A DNA stretch of 64,000 bases from Oscillospiraceae bacterium (lineage in GTDB: Bacteria; Bacillota; Clostridia; Oscillospirales; Oscillospiraceae), in assembly GCA_902761055.1 (NCBI GenBank), contig CACWIS010000001.1, positions 150,158 through 214,157 of the forward strand. Direction: 5' to 3'. Both the position numbers and the translations under genes were made by a program. Shown piece by piece: positions 1 through 8,495 of this stretch (positions are counted from its first letter, which is position 1; each line of letters opens with the position of its first letter). The notes under the pieces were generated by a model. It was not told the origin of the DNA and did no database searches. It saw only the letters and a program-made list of their open reading frames with translations.

Positions 1-536
1 AGTTTTTCATCGAGCTCGCCTCTCTCGTCGATCACGCCGACACGCGTGCCTCCGTCGGCGAGTATCCGGATCAGATCGCGCAGCGCAGTCGTCTTTCCTC
101 CTCCCGGCGGCGAGAGGATCAGCGTATTGACAAAGCCGTCTCCATACAGTTCGCACGCCGCCTCTTTGCATACGTCCGGCAGCTCGCGCGCAAGACGCAC
201 ACTGATCGAGGAATACCGGCTGTAGCCTGTCCCATGCTCCTGAACGCTTGCTCTGCCGCAAACGCCGAGACGCAGCGTACCCGTGCTGAAATACCCCTTG
301 CGCATCGATTCGGCGGCACTGTAAAGCGAGGCGCCCGTCGCCTTCTGGAGGACCCGTACAAGATCCTCTTCTTCGAGCTTCGGAGCGGATACCGGATGCT
401 CTGAAAAGCCGTAGCTGAGCGCCGGCGCTTGTCCGACGCGCAGACGCAGCTCTTCCGGATGATATCGCGCGTACGGCTCAAGCGCAGGAACATATTTTTG
501 CGGCAGCAGCGCCAACGCCGCAGCGAAAGGATCCAT
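1..536 (-). CDS. spoIIIAA: Stage III sporulation protein AA, 5' part only
   Basis: SpoIIIAA is the ATPase of the SpoIIIA-SpoIIQ channel that links mother cell and forespore during engulfment. The reading frame starts at ATG 536 and stays open to the left edge, so about 178 N-terminal residues are present and the C-terminal half is missing. Visible are the secretion-ATPase-like Walker A motif (SPPGGGKTT, about residue 147) and the family signature VIDERGE that follows it. The start is placed just downstream of a sigma-E-like promoter, with a modest GGAAGTGAG ribosome site. The rest of the spoIIIA operon would lie to the left. Identification rests on the Walker region plus VIDERGE, both characteristic of the family. 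Confidence 0.9.
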   Translation of the reverse strand, partial: MDPFAAALALLPQKYVPALEPYARYHPEELRLRVGQAPALSYGFSEHPVSAPKLEEEDLVRVLQKATGASLYSAAESMRKGYFSTGTLRLGVCGRASVQEHGTGYSRYSSISVRLARELPDVCKEAACELYGDGFVNTLILSPPGGGKTTALRDLIRILADGGTRVGVIDERGELDEK

Positions 537-556
537 GCTTCTCACTTCCCGTGGAC

Positions 557-584
557 AATATATGAGCGGCGGCAGGATTTATTC
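557..584 (-). promoter_or_regulatory. Sigma-E-like promoter of spoIIIAA
   Basis: Read on the minus strand, GAATAAA (584-578) and CATATATT (564-557) are 13 bases apart. They fit the known sigma-E consensus KMATAWW and CATACANT, with one mismatch in the -10. Position just upstream of ATG 536 agrees with known sigma-E control of spoIIIA in Bacillus. Confidence 0.6.
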
Positions 585-613
585 TTGAATCTTTCCACCC
601 CTTGTGCTATGAT
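585..613 (+). promoter_or_regulatory. Sigma-A promoter of the small membrane protein
   Basis: TTGAAT (585-590), a 17-base spacer and TATGAT (608-613) preceded by TGC, giving an extended -10. It overlaps the -35 side of the divergent spoIIIAA promoter. Confidence 0.7.
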
Positions 614-646
614 GCAACAGTAAAAAAAGATACGGAGGACATCTCT

Positions 647-1117
647 ATGGCCATGAAAATCATGTGGGCTGCCGCGATCTTTTTCGGCGGCTGGCTTTTC
701 TGTTATCTCTTCGGCAGACAACTCGTTTTTAATTTCAGCGCCGCGTATCCGATGATCAGGAAAATGCGCGCGAAGGACAAGGATCTGATCGCGCCGGGCG
801 CGGACAAATACACGAATATCTCCGTCCTGGTCTGCCTCGTGACGATCGCCATCGTCGCCTTTCTTGTCATCCGCTTCTGCAAACCCTATCTTTCGATCAG
901 CTTCTGCGTCGGCGCAGTCTCCGCCCTTCTCATGTATCTGCCTCATTCGCAGATCTCCGAGCGAAGCACCTTTGATCTCTTCTGCAACGCCTATTCGCGT
1001 TTTATCCCCGACGACGAACTGCGTACAGCTTTTTTCAACCGCGATCCGAAAGAGATCCGCAAGCGCGTTCGCGAAATGGGATACGAACCCGATTTTATCC
1101 CGACCTTCAGTGATTGA
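647..1117 (+). CDS. Small membrane protein of unknown function
   Basis: A 156-residue protein starting at ATG 647 behind a good GGAGG (634-638). An upstream TTG in frame was not used because it lies within the promoter. Three hydrophobic stretches (about residues 2-22, 60-80 and 85-102) suggest a small integral membrane protein. The C-terminal 50 residues are charged and soluble. I recognise no family. It is divergent from spoIIIAA and has its own sigma-A promoter and terminator, so it is a single-gene unit. Confidence 0.7.
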   Translation: MAMKIMWAAAIFFGGWLFCYLFGRQLVFNFSAAYPMIRKMRAKDKDLIAPGADKYTNISVLVCLVTIAIVAFLVIRFCKPYLSISFCVGAVSALLMYLPHSQISERSTFDLFCNAYSRFIPDDELRTAFFNRDPKEIRKRVREMGYEPDFIPTFSD

Positions 1118-1130
1118 AGTGAATAAAAGA

Positions 1131-1166
1131 AACCGGCTCACGGTCGATACCGTGAGCCGGTTTTTT
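1131..1166. terminator. Bidirectional Rho-independent terminator
   Basis: A 14-bp perfect stem (1131-1144 with 1149-1162), CGAT loop and T6 tail on the plus strand. T-rich sequence also follows on the minus strand, so it can end both the membrane protein gene and the ydcF-like gene. Confidence 0.85.
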
Positions 1167-1218
1167 CGTTCATTCAAAAAAAGCGATTGCCGCCAGGGCC
1201 TCCCGGGAGATGCGTCCT

Positions 1219-2259
1219 TCACGGCCCGAAGATCTGCAGCGCCAGCGGGAGCAGAACGCAAAGGCCGTAGCCGAGGACCGTCAGGATGAAATACCTGCGG
1301 CGTGTGAAAACGGCCGCAAACTCACGGATCACGGCGCTCGGCCAGTAATACCATGCGACTTTTGCGCCGATCCCGGTGCAGCGCATGTTCAGTTCGCGCG
1401 CCAGGAGGATACAGCGATAGACATGATAATTACTGGTCACCAGCGCAATTCGGCCGCCTCCGCCGTGTTCTTCAAGAAGCTGCCGGGAGAAACGCAGGTT
1501 TTCCTCCGTCGAGCGGCTGAAGCGCTCGAGAAGGATCTGTTCGTCCGGGACGCCTTTCTCCAGCAGATAAGCCCGCATGGCCTCCGCTTCCGAAACGGTC
1601 TCGTCGTCGCCCTGGCCGCCGCTGACAACGATCATTGCGCGTCCGCGGCTCTTGCGGAAGAGTTCAAGCGCTTTGTCGAGCCGATTGGCAAGGATGCGCG
1701 ACACGCGGTCACCGTCCAGCAGCGCGCAGCCGTGGACGATGATCGTATCAAACCGGCGGAGGTGCGGGAGGAGCTGCATATAGAGGGTATAAAGGATAAA
1801 GCTCAACAGCAGGGCAGAACCGTAAAGGACCGAGCCTATGAAAAACTGCAAAAGGATCGGAAGCGACGGATCGACGCGGCGCGTCAGATCTGTAAACACA
1901 ACAAGGAGCAGCGCGATCTCGGCGAGGGCCATGAACAGCCCGATCAGCAGGGAAAGAATGTTGTGAAAGGATCGGGATTCCTTTTTCAGCATCACGATCC
2001 CGTTCCAGATCAGCATGAGCGGGATCAGAAAAACAAACAGGGCAGCGGCCAGCCCGCAGGCGGCAAGCGCCTGCGGCGCGCTGCGGGTCAGGAAAGAGCA
2101 GACAGTCAGAAGGGTGAGAAAAAGCGCAGCGAGCAGCAGCGCACAGTTGAACAGCCGCTGCGGCCGGAGAATGGTGAAGGCGAACAGGACAAGCCAGCTC
2201 ACAGCCAGCAGGATCAGCAGGAAACGCGGCGTTTCCAGGAGCGTCGTCAGATCGATCAT
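1219..2259 (-). CDS. YdcF/SanA-like DUF218 membrane protein
   Basis: A 346-residue protein. The first 165 residues are five or so hydrophobic segments. A DUF218 domain follows from about residue 171 (DTIIVHGCALLDGDRVSRI, then VVSGGQGDDETVSEAEAM and VTSNYHVYR). DUF218 proteins such as YdcF, SanA and ElyC are membrane-associated and linked to envelope integrity and lipid-carrier metabolism; the exact reaction is not settled. Its start overlaps the stop of the upstream lipoprotein gene by four bases (ATGA), so the two are translationally coupled. Confidence 0.8.
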   Translation of the reverse strand: MIDLTTLLETPRFLLILLAVSWLVLFAFTILRPQRLFNCALLLAALFLTLLTVCSFLTRSAPQALAACGLAAALFVFLIPLMLIWNGIVMLKKESRSFHNILSLLIGLFMALAEIALLLVVFTDLTRRVDPSLPILLQFFIGSVLYGSALLLSFILYTLYMQLLPHLRRFDTIIVHGCALLDGDRVSRILANRLDKALELFRKSRGRAMIVVSGGQGDDETVSEAEAMRAYLLEKGVPDEQILLERFSRSTEENLRFSRQLLEEHGGGGRIALVTSNYHVYRCILLARELNMRCTGIGAKVAWYYWPSAVIREFAAVFTRRRYFILTVLGYGLCVLLPLALQIFGP

Positions 2260-3128
2260 TTCCTCGCCTCCCCGTTTTCCGTCTCCGTAGCGATACGGAG
2301 CGTCCCGTCGTCGAACGTCGTGACGACGGCGCCCGAAAGCGTATCGAAGCCCTCGATCCCGAGATCCGTGAGCAGGGAAAGCGTCTTCTCCTCGGCCGGC
2401 GCATCATCGGAAACGGTCATCACCGCATAGCGAGCGCCGCTTTTTCTCAGCAGCCTGGCGAGCTGCTTGCTGTAGCGGCCGTGGTGCGGCAGCTTGATCC
2501 AGTCGCAGCTCCAGTCGACGTCCGAGGCGAGCATCTGCCGGATACGGCCTTTTTCCGCGTCGCCGCAGAACAGGAAACGCCCGCCGCCGAAATCGAGCAT
2601 CGTGACAAGGGACATCTCGTTGTCGAAACCGTCCGCGCCCGCGTCAAAGGCAGAGGGGTCCTCCGCCGGGTAGACCGTGCATTCGGCCGTTCCGAGCAGC
2701 ATCGTCAGCGGCTCGGCGACGGCGGTCAGGCCCGGAAAGGCCGCCGCGGCGCGGAGGAAGCTGAAATACTCCTTCCCTCTTCCCTCATACGCGGGGCACA
2801 GGATCGTGCCGACCTCCACTTCTCCGAGGATCGCTGCCGCGCCGCCGACATGGTCCCTGTCGAAATGCGTGATCTGCAGGACGTCCAGACGCTTGATCCC
2901 GCGCGCGGCAAGCTCGCGGAGAAGAAGCGCGCCGTGCGCCTTCTCTCCGCAGTCGATGAGCATGCTGCTTCCGCCGCACTCGACAAGGATCGAGTCCGCC
3001 TTGCCGAGAGAAAAGACGGTGATCACAAGCTCATGCTCCGCACGCGGCGCGGTTTCCGGCTCGCCGCAGGCGCAGAGAGAGAAAAACAGGGCGAGAGACA
3101 GCAGCAGCGCGGTGATCCGTTTTAACAT
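2256..3128 (-). CDS. Secreted metallo-beta-lactamase-fold lipoprotein (ComEC C-domain-like)
   Basis: A 290-residue protein. The frame extends further upstream, into the tRNA, but ATG 3128 is preferred: it follows a strong GGGAGGG site and begins a lipoprotein signal peptide with lipobox LCAC (Cys about 21). The mature part carries the HxDxDH metal motif (THFDRDHVGG, about residue 88), GDAEKG, and a late LPHHGRYSK. This pattern is typical of stand-alone homologues of the ComEC/Rec2 beta-lactamase-like domain. It probably acts outside the cell as a phosphodiesterase or nuclease-like hydrolase; the substrate is unknown. Confidence 0.8.
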   Translation of the reverse strand: MLKRITALLLSLALFFSLCACGEPETAPRAEHELVITVFSLGKADSILVECGGSSMLIDCGEKAHGALLLRELAARGIKRLDVLQITHFDRDHVGGAAAILGEVEVGTILCPAYEGRGKEYFSFLRAAAAFPGLTAVAEPLTMLLGTAECTVYPAEDPSAFDAGADGFDNEMSLVTMLDFGGGRFLFCGDAEKGRIRQMLASDVDWSCDWIKLPHHGRYSKQLARLLRKSGARYAVMTVSDDAPAEEKTLSLLTDLGIEGFDTLSGAVVTTFDDGTLRIATETENGEARK

Positions 3129-3159
3129 GCCGGTCCCTCCCCCTTGTTTTGATAGGATC

Positions 3160-3188
3160 ATTATAACGGCTGTCGAAGCAAAAATCCA
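3160..3188 (-). promoter_or_regulatory. Probable promoter of the MBL lipoprotein
   Basis: A perfect TATAAT (3165-3160) lies 31 bases upstream of ATG 3128. The -35 candidate (TGGATT, 17-base spacer) is weak. Confidence 0.45.
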
Positions 3189-3207
3189 GCGCTCCATGAA
3201 AAGACAG

Positions 3208-3243
3208 AAAAAAAGATCCTGTGCATCATGTACAGGATCTTTT
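3208..3243 (-). terminator. Terminator of tRNA-Thr
   Basis: A 12-bp stem (3243-3232 with 3222-3211) directly follows the tRNA CCA end on the minus strand, with a T7 run in and after the distal arm. Confidence 0.8.
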
Positions 3244-3318
3244 GGAGCTGGAGGCCGGACTCGAACCGGCGACCTACGCATTACGAGTGCGTCGCTCTAC
3301 CGACTGAGCTACACCAGC
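3243..3318 (-). tRNA. tRNA-Thr (anticodon CGT)
   Basis: 76 nt on the minus strand with CCA encoded. The acceptor is GCTGGTG paired with CTCCAGC, with one T-T mismatch at position 6-67. Standard D-arm, T-arm (GCCGG-TTCGAGT-CCGGC) and anticodon loop ACTCGTAAT with CGT at 3285-3283 are visible. It reads ACG codons. It has its own strong promoter and terminator. Confidence 0.96.
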
Positions 3319-3357
3319 AGAGAACGGAAAAACAGGGTTTTCCTGAACGCAAGCGGT

Positions 3358-3386
3358 ATTGTAGCATAAAAGATGCGGCAAGTCAA
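3358..3386 (-). promoter_or_regulatory. Promoter of tRNA-Thr
   Basis: TTGACT (3386-3381), 17-base spacer and TACAAT (3363-3358) with extended TGC, 40 bases upstream of the mature tRNA. Confidence 0.85.
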
Positions 3387-3736
3387 CCGAAAATCATTCA
3401 AATTACAGATTGTATAAGGGTGTTACAAAAACGGAAAACGCCGAAAAAAACCGGAGGGATTCTTATATTATTCGTGCATTTTTTTGAGCAAAAGGCGGCG
3501 ATTACGAAATCGGAAACGGCTGAAGGAGAGCGGAAAAAAGACGACATAATCTGAAGCGATAATTTGTTTGCAAATAGTTATCAACATTTTCAACAGCTTT
3601 TTCAACACGCAGAATTTGTTGACGAACCGCAAAAAATCCGGAAGCCGAACGAAAAATGTCGAAACCGCAAACCGAGCATGGTTACAAAAAAGAAACAGTA
3701 AATAGTTTACATAATCATACTTGCCCGTCTGCCGGA
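3387..3736. other. AT-rich intergenic region with TTNTCAACA repeats
   Basis: No gene is supported here. The stretch holds three direct copies of TTNTCAACA at 3578-3586, 3587-3595 and 3599-3607, and one inverted TGTTGA at 3617-3622. A weak hairpin with a T-rich tail near 3690-3715 may terminate radC on the minus strand. Confidence 0.5.
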
Positions 3737-4411
3737 TCAGATGTATCCGGATTGGGCAAAAGATACATAGTCGTCGTCGGCAACAATGATATGGTCCTTG
3801 AGACGGATCTCCATGATCTTCAGCGCCTTTTTGAGTTCGTCCGTGAAGATCCGGTCCTCTGCGGACGGAAACGCATAGCCGTTCGGATGATTGTGTGCCA
3901 GAATGACGGTCGTGCACCTGCGGCGCACCGCGTCATCAACGATCTGACGGATGTTGATATTGATCGTGCTGAGCGTTCCGGATGCGACCTCGCTGCAGCT
4001 GATGATCCTGCCGCGGGCGTCCAAACACATGAGATAAGCCTTCTCTTCCGTCTCGTACTGCAGGATGGGGACAAAGTATTCGCCTGCGTCCGAGGAGGAA
4101 AGGATATAGCGCTGGCCTTTCAGCGGCTCGGTCGTATAGCGCCGGAGCGCCTCGCGCACCGTTTTGAGAAAGATCGCTGCATTTTCACCGATCCCCTCGA
4201 CTCGCTCCAGCTCGGAGGGGTCAGCATCCAGCACGCCGCGCAGCGAGTTGAAACGGTCAAGCAGTGCGTGCGCCAGCACGTTGGTGTCGCGGCGCGGGAT
4301 AGCATAGAACAGCAGCATCTCCAGAAACTGGATGTCGCTCATGCTCGCCGCGCCGTGCTCGGCAAACTGCTTTTTCATTCGTTCTCGATGTCCTTCGTGA
4401 ACGGACGTCAT
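3737..4411 (-). CDS. radC: RadC-family JAB/MPN protein
   Basis: A 224-residue RadC homologue. A helix-hairpin-helix region (about residues 55-85, with ERVEGIGENAAIFL) is followed by the RadC/JAB domain with the zinc motif HNHPNGYAFPSAED (about residue 173). These proteins have a metalloprotease-like fold; despite the name, a role in repair is doubtful. It lies 45 bases after tsaD in the same direction, with an AGAGGG ribosome site, so it may be the last gene of the uvrB operon. Confidence 0.9.
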   Translation of the reverse strand: MTSVHEGHRERMKKQFAEHGAASMSDIQFLEMLLFYAIPRRDTNVLAHALLDRFNSLRGVLDADPSELERVEGIGENAAIFLKTVREALRRYTTEPLKGQRYILSSSDAGEYFVPILQYETEEKAYLMCLDARGRIISCSEVASGTLSTININIRQIVDDAVRRRCTTVILAHNHPNGYAFPSAEDRIFTDELKKALKIMEIRLKDHIIVADDDYVSFAQSGYI

Positions 4412-4456
4412 ATCTTTTCCCTCTTTCCTCTACATTCTCCCTCAATTTCAGCGCCG

Positions 4457-5473
4457 TCAGGAAAAGGATGCGTTGAGGTCCATTGTTGCAAAGGCGTTGA
4501 GATCGCTCCCTGCGCGGACGCCCGCAAGATACTCGTAATAGCCCTGCGCGCCGATCATTGCGCCGTTGTCGCCGCAAAGCCGCAGCGGCGGGATAAAGAG
4601 CTCCAGGCCGTTTTCCGCGGCCGCCTTCTGAAAATCGGCGCGGATCCGCGAGTTGGCCGCGACGCCGCCCGCGACGACCAGACGCGCTCTCCTCTTTTCC
4701 TTTGCCGCGGCGATCGCGCGCGGGACAAGGCTGTCGCTGACCGCTTTCGTAAAGGAGGCGGCGAGCGCCCTGCGGTCCAGCTCCTCGCCTTTCTGCGCGG
4801 CGTTGTGGACCAGATTGATGACTGCGGTCTTCAGTCCGGAAAAGCTCATGTCGTAGGGGTTTCCCTCGATGTGGGAGATCGGGAAGCTGTACTTCGTATC
4901 GTCCCCGCCGCGGGAGAGCTCGTCGATCGGCTTGCCGCCCGGATAGGGCAGGCCGAGCACGCGCGCAGTCTTGTCAAAGCATTCCCCTGCCGCGTCGTCG
5001 CGCGTCTGTCCGAGGATCTCCATGTCCGTGTAATCCTTGACGTCAATAAGCAGCGTATTGCCGCCGGAGATCGCCAGGCAGAGGAACGGCGGCTCAAGCT
5101 CCGGATAGGCCAGATAGTTGGCGGCGATATGCCCGCGGATATGGTGCACGGGGACCAGCGGGACGCCGAGCGCGAGCGCGGCCGCCTTGGCGAAATTCAC
5201 GCCGACGAGCACGGCACCGATCAGCCCGGGCGCATAGCTTACGGCGACGGCGTCGATCTCCTCGCGCGTGATCCCCGCCTTTTCCAGCGCGCGCTCGGTC
5301 AGCAGCGAGATCGACTCGACGTGGCAGCGTGAAGCGATCTCCGGCACGACGCCGCCGTAGACGGCGTGCAGGTCGGCCTGCGAGAAGATCTGATCGGTCA
5401 GTATCGTTCTTCCGTCCTCGACGACGGCGACGGCCGTTTCATCGCAGGTGGATTCAAATGCAAGTATTTTCAT
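4457..5473 (-). CDS. tsaD: tRNA N6-adenosine threonylcarbamoyltransferase TsaD
   Basis: A 338-residue TsaD, which transfers threonylcarbamoyl to A37 of ANN-decoding tRNAs together with TsaB and TsaE. Seen are FESTCDETAVA at the N-terminus, the metal-binding HHIRGH (His 111 and 115), SGGNTLL and the C-terminal CGDNGAMIG. ATG 5473 is chosen over an upstream start because it overlaps the rimI stop (ATGA) and gives the family's usual N-terminus. Coupling with rimI is the common arrangement in Bacillota. tsaB is not in the window. Confidence 0.96.
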   Translation of the reverse strand: MKILAFESTCDETAVAVVEDGRTILTDQIFSQADLHAVYGGVVPEIASRCHVESISLLTERALEKAGITREEIDAVAVSYAPGLIGAVLVGVNFAKAAALALGVPLVPVHHIRGHIAANYLAYPELEPPFLCLAISGGNTLLIDVKDYTDMEILGQTRDDAAGECFDKTARVLGLPYPGGKPIDELSRGGDDTKYSFPISHIEGNPYDMSFSGLKTAVINLVHNAAQKGEELDRRALAASFTKAVSDSLVPRAIAAAKEKRRARLVVAGGVAANSRIRADFQKAAAENGLELFIPPLRLCGDNGAMIGAQGYYEYLAGVRAGSDLNAFATMDLNASFS

Positions 5474-5928
5474 GCTTTCTCTTCCTTGTCCATCCATAGT
5501 GTCATCAGGATCGCATCCTCGCGCGGACGCTCGTAATAGCCGCGGCGGCGGCCGACAGGCACAAAGCCCGCTTCGTCGTACAACGCGATCGCGGCCTCGT
5601 TATGCTCACGCACCTCAAGCATGACCGCCGCGAGCGATCTTCTTTCCGCGCGGCGCAGCATTTCCGCCACAAGTTCGCGGCCTATGCCGTTTCGCCGCGC
5701 GCCGGGCTCGACCGCGACGTTGGAAATGTCGCCCTCGTCGAGAACACACATCATCGTGACATATCCAAGCAGTCTGCCGCCACACTCCGCAACGAGGAAT
5801 TCATGCCGTTCGTCGGGGAGCTGAGCGGCAAACACCTCGCGGCTCCAGGGGTCGGAAAAGCAAGCCTTCTCCAGGCCCTCAAGCGCGTCAAGATCGGACG
5901 CGGCTGCGTCCCGGATCAGGATCTCCAT
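5470..5928 (-). CDS. rimI: Ribosomal protein S18 alanine N-acetyltransferase-like RimI
   Basis: A 152-residue GNAT acetyltransferase. The acetyl-CoA loop RRNGIG (about residue 80) and the closing ILMTLWMDKEEKA fit RimI length and fold. ATG 5928 has a GGCGGAGG site inside the end of polA; the frame upstream of it belongs to polA in another phase. It lies between polA and tsaD with a 2-base gap and a 4-base overlap, and the rimI-tsaD pairing supports the assignment. Confidence 0.88.
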   Translation of the reverse strand: MEILIRDAAASDLDALEGLEKACFSDPWSREVFAAQLPDERHEFLVAECGGRLLGYVTMMCVLDEGDISNVAVEPGARRNGIGRELVAEMLRRAERRSLAAVMLEVREHNEAAIALYDEAGFVPVGRRRGYYERPREDAILMTLWMDKEEKA

Positions 5929-5930
5929 GC

Positions 5931-8486
5931 TCAATGCGCCTCCGCCCAAGTTTTTCCGGACTTTGCCTCGCAGGACAGCGGGACGGAGAAGTTTACGACG
6001 CCTTCCATCTCCTCGCGCAAAAGGGTCTTGACGCGCTCGGTCTCGCTCTCCGGACACTCGACGATCAGCTCGTCGTGCACCTGCAGCAGCAGCCGGGCCT
6101 GCAGGCCCTCGTCGCGCAGGCGCTTCGCAACGTGCACCATCGCAAGCTTGATGACGTCGGCCGCCGTGCCCTGGATGGGCATGTTCAGCGCGACGCGCTC
6201 GCCGAAGGATCGCGTGTTGAAGTTGCTGCTTTTCAGCTCCGGCAGCGCGCGGCGGCGGCCGAAGAGCGTCGAGACATAGCCGTTCTCGCGGGCCTGTTCG
6301 ACGACGCGCTTCATATAGTCGCGCACGCCGTGGTACTTCTCGAGATAGGCCTCCATATACTCCTTCGCCTCGTAGGGGCGGACGTGGATATCCTGCGCGA
6401 GCGAGAAGGCGGAAATGCCGTAGACGATGCCGAAATTGACGGCCTTGGCGCGGCTTCGCAGCGTCGGCGTGACCTCCTCGAGCGGAACGTTGAAGACCTT
6501 GGAGGCCGTGACGGCGTGGAAATCCTCGCCGCTGAGGAAGGCCTCCTGCATGGCCCTGTCTCCGGAGATGTGGGCCAGCAGGCGCAGCTCGATCTGGCTG
6601 TAGTCCGCATCGACGAGCATGTTGCCCGGTGCGGCGACGAACATGCGCCGGATCTGCGCGCCGAGAGAGCGGCGCACGGGGATGTTCTGCAGGTTCGGCT
6701 CGGTCGAGGAGAGACGCCCCGTCGCCGTGACGGTCATCTGGAAGCTCGTGTGGATGCGGCCGTCCGGCGCGATGACTTTCAGAAGTCCCTCCGCGTATGT
6801 CGATTTGAGCTTTGTGAGCATGCGGTAATCGAGGATCTCTCCGACGATCTCATGCTTTCCGATCAGCTTTTCCAGTACATCGGCGTTCGTGCTCCAGCCG
6901 GTCTTGGTCTTCTTGCCTGAGGGAAGCTGCAGCTCATCGAACAATACCTCACCGAGCTGTTTGGGCGAGTTGATGTTGAAGGAATGGCCGGCGTGATCCC
7001 AGATACTGCGCTGCAGCGCGTCGATCTGATCGTTGAGGCTTTCGCCGAACTCATAGAGGGCCTTGCGGTCCACAAGAAAGCCGGCACGCTCCATCTCCGC
7101 GAGCACACGGCAGAGCGGAAGCTCGGCCGCGTAATAGAGCCGGTCCATTCCAAGCTCGCGCAGTTTGCCGTCCATCGGCTCATAGAGCAGCCAGGCGGCC
7201 TCCGCCCCGGCGCACTCATAGCCGAGATAGCGCGCGCTGAGCCGCGCGGGCGAATAGTCGCCGTCCGTCGCGTCGAGCAGGTAGCCCGCGAGCGCGGTGT
7301 CGAAAACAAAGCCGTCGACCGCAAGACCCTCGTCGAGCAACAGGCGGATGAAGTCCTTGACGTTGTGGGAGACGATCTTCTTGCGTACCGCCGCGCGCAG
7401 AAGCGCATTGTATCCCTCGCCGCAAAGCAACCAGGAGGCCGTATAAACAGTTTTTCCGTCGCAGAGCTCCACACCGTCGAGCCCGTCGCGCGGGACGAGC
7501 GCGATGGTCTCACAGCTCTCCAGCGAGGCGATCAGCGCACGCGCTTCGTCCTCGTCAGCAAGGCTCCTCTGCGGAAGAGCGGAGTGCCCGTCCGCGGAGG
7601 GAACCGCGCTCTCGTCGGGCATTACATTCCATTTTTCGATGAACTTGTTGAAGCCGAGGCGCTTGAAAAGCGGATAAAGCGCAGGCGTATAGTTTTCATG
7701 CCAGAGATTGTCCTCCGGAGAAAACTCCATCGGCACCTCGCGGAAGATGGTGGCGAGCCAATAGGAAAGCTTTGCGCTCTCCTCGCCCTCTGCGAGCTTT
7801 TTGCGCACCCCCTCCCTGATCTCAAGCTCCGGCAGAGCTGCGTAGATCTGCTCGACGCCGCCGTAGCGCCGCACGAGCTCCATCGCGGTCTTCTCTCCGA
7901 TGCCCGGCACGCCGGGGATGTTGTCGGAGCTGTCGCCCATCAGGGCCTTGAGGTCGACCATTTTCTCCGGCGTGAAGCCGTACTCCTCCGCAAAGCGCGC
8001 GGGGGTATAGAGGATCGTATCGGTCTGCCTTTTGGCAGTGCGCACGTTGCAGACCGTCGTGTTGTCCGATATGAGCTGCAGAGAGTCCTTGTCGCCGGTG
8101 ACGACCGTGCACTGCCAGCCCTGTTTTTCGCAGACGGAGGCCGCGGTGCCGAGGATGTCGTCCGCCTCGTAGCCGGGCAGCTCGTAGCGGCGGACGCCCA
8201 TCGCATCGAGCACGTCCTTCAGCACGGGCATCTGCGCGGCGAGCTCGTCCGGCATCGGACGGCGCTGGGCCTTGTAGCCCTCATAGGCGCGGTGCCGGAA
8301 GGTGGGATCCTTCAGATCGAAGGCCACGCACAGCGCGTCCGGAGCGACCTCGTCGAGCAAACGGCGCAGGATCGCGAGGAAGCCGTAGACCGCGTTGGTC
8401 GGCGTCCCGTCGGGTGCGGTCAGCGGACGCACGCCGTAAAAGGCGCGGTTGACGATGCTGTTGCCGTCGAGGATCATCAGATTCAT
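5931..8486 (-). CDS. polA: DNA polymerase I
   Basis: An 851-residue family A polymerase. The N-terminal 5'-nuclease (to about residue 290) shows YEADDILGT and GDSSDNIPGVPGIGEKTA. The polymerase domain carries motif A DADYSQIELR (about 624), motif B RSRAKAVNFGIVYG (about 675) and motif C VHDE (about 805). The intervening proofreading-like domain lacks the acidic residues expected of a 3'-5' exonuclease: the first motif region reads IALVPRDG. This matches the inactive exonuclease domain of Bacillus-type enzymes. It starts 9 bases after uvrB and acts in Okazaki-fragment processing and excision repair. Confidence 0.97.
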   Translation of the reverse strand: MNLMILDGNSIVNRAFYGVRPLTAPDGTPTNAVYGFLAILRRLLDEVAPDALCVAFDLKDPTFRHRAYEGYKAQRRPMPDELAAQMPVLKDVLDAMGVRRYELPGYEADDILGTAASVCEKQGWQCTVVTGDKDSLQLISDNTTVCNVRTAKRQTDTILYTPARFAEEYGFTPEKMVDLKALMGDSSDNIPGVPGIGEKTAMELVRRYGGVEQIYAALPELEIREGVRKKLAEGEESAKLSYWLATIFREVPMEFSPEDNLWHENYTPALYPLFKRLGFNKFIEKWNVMPDESAVPSADGHSALPQRSLADEDEARALIASLESCETIALVPRDGLDGVELCDGKTVYTASWLLCGEGYNALLRAAVRKKIVSHNVKDFIRLLLDEGLAVDGFVFDTALAGYLLDATDGDYSPARLSARYLGYECAGAEAAWLLYEPMDGKLRELGMDRLYYAAELPLCRVLAEMERAGFLVDRKALYEFGESLNDQIDALQRSIWDHAGHSFNINSPKQLGEVLFDELQLPSGKKTKTGWSTNADVLEKLIGKHEIVGEILDYRMLTKLKSTYAEGLLKVIAPDGRIHTSFQMTVTATGRLSSTEPNLQNIPVRRSLGAQIRRMFVAAPGNMLVDADYSQIELRLLAHISGDRAMQEAFLSGEDFHAVTASKVFNVPLEEVTPTLRSRAKAVNFGIVYGISAFSLAQDIHVRPYEAKEYMEAYLEKYHGVRDYMKRVVEQARENGYVSTLFGRRRALPELKSSNFNTRSFGERVALNMPIQGTAADVIKLAMVHVAKRLRDEGLQARLLLQVHDELIVECPESETERVKTLLREEMEGVVNFSVPLSCEAKSGKTWAEAH

Positions 8487-8495
8487 TTTCTTCCC

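Noticed and set aside
3228-3554. Plus-strand open frame starting in the tRNA-Thr region
   Set aside because: It reads through the tRNA gene on the wrong strand; a known kind of spurious prediction.
3656-5332. 558-codon plus-strand open frame opposite radC and tsaD
   Set aside because: Antisense to two conserved genes with intact motifs.
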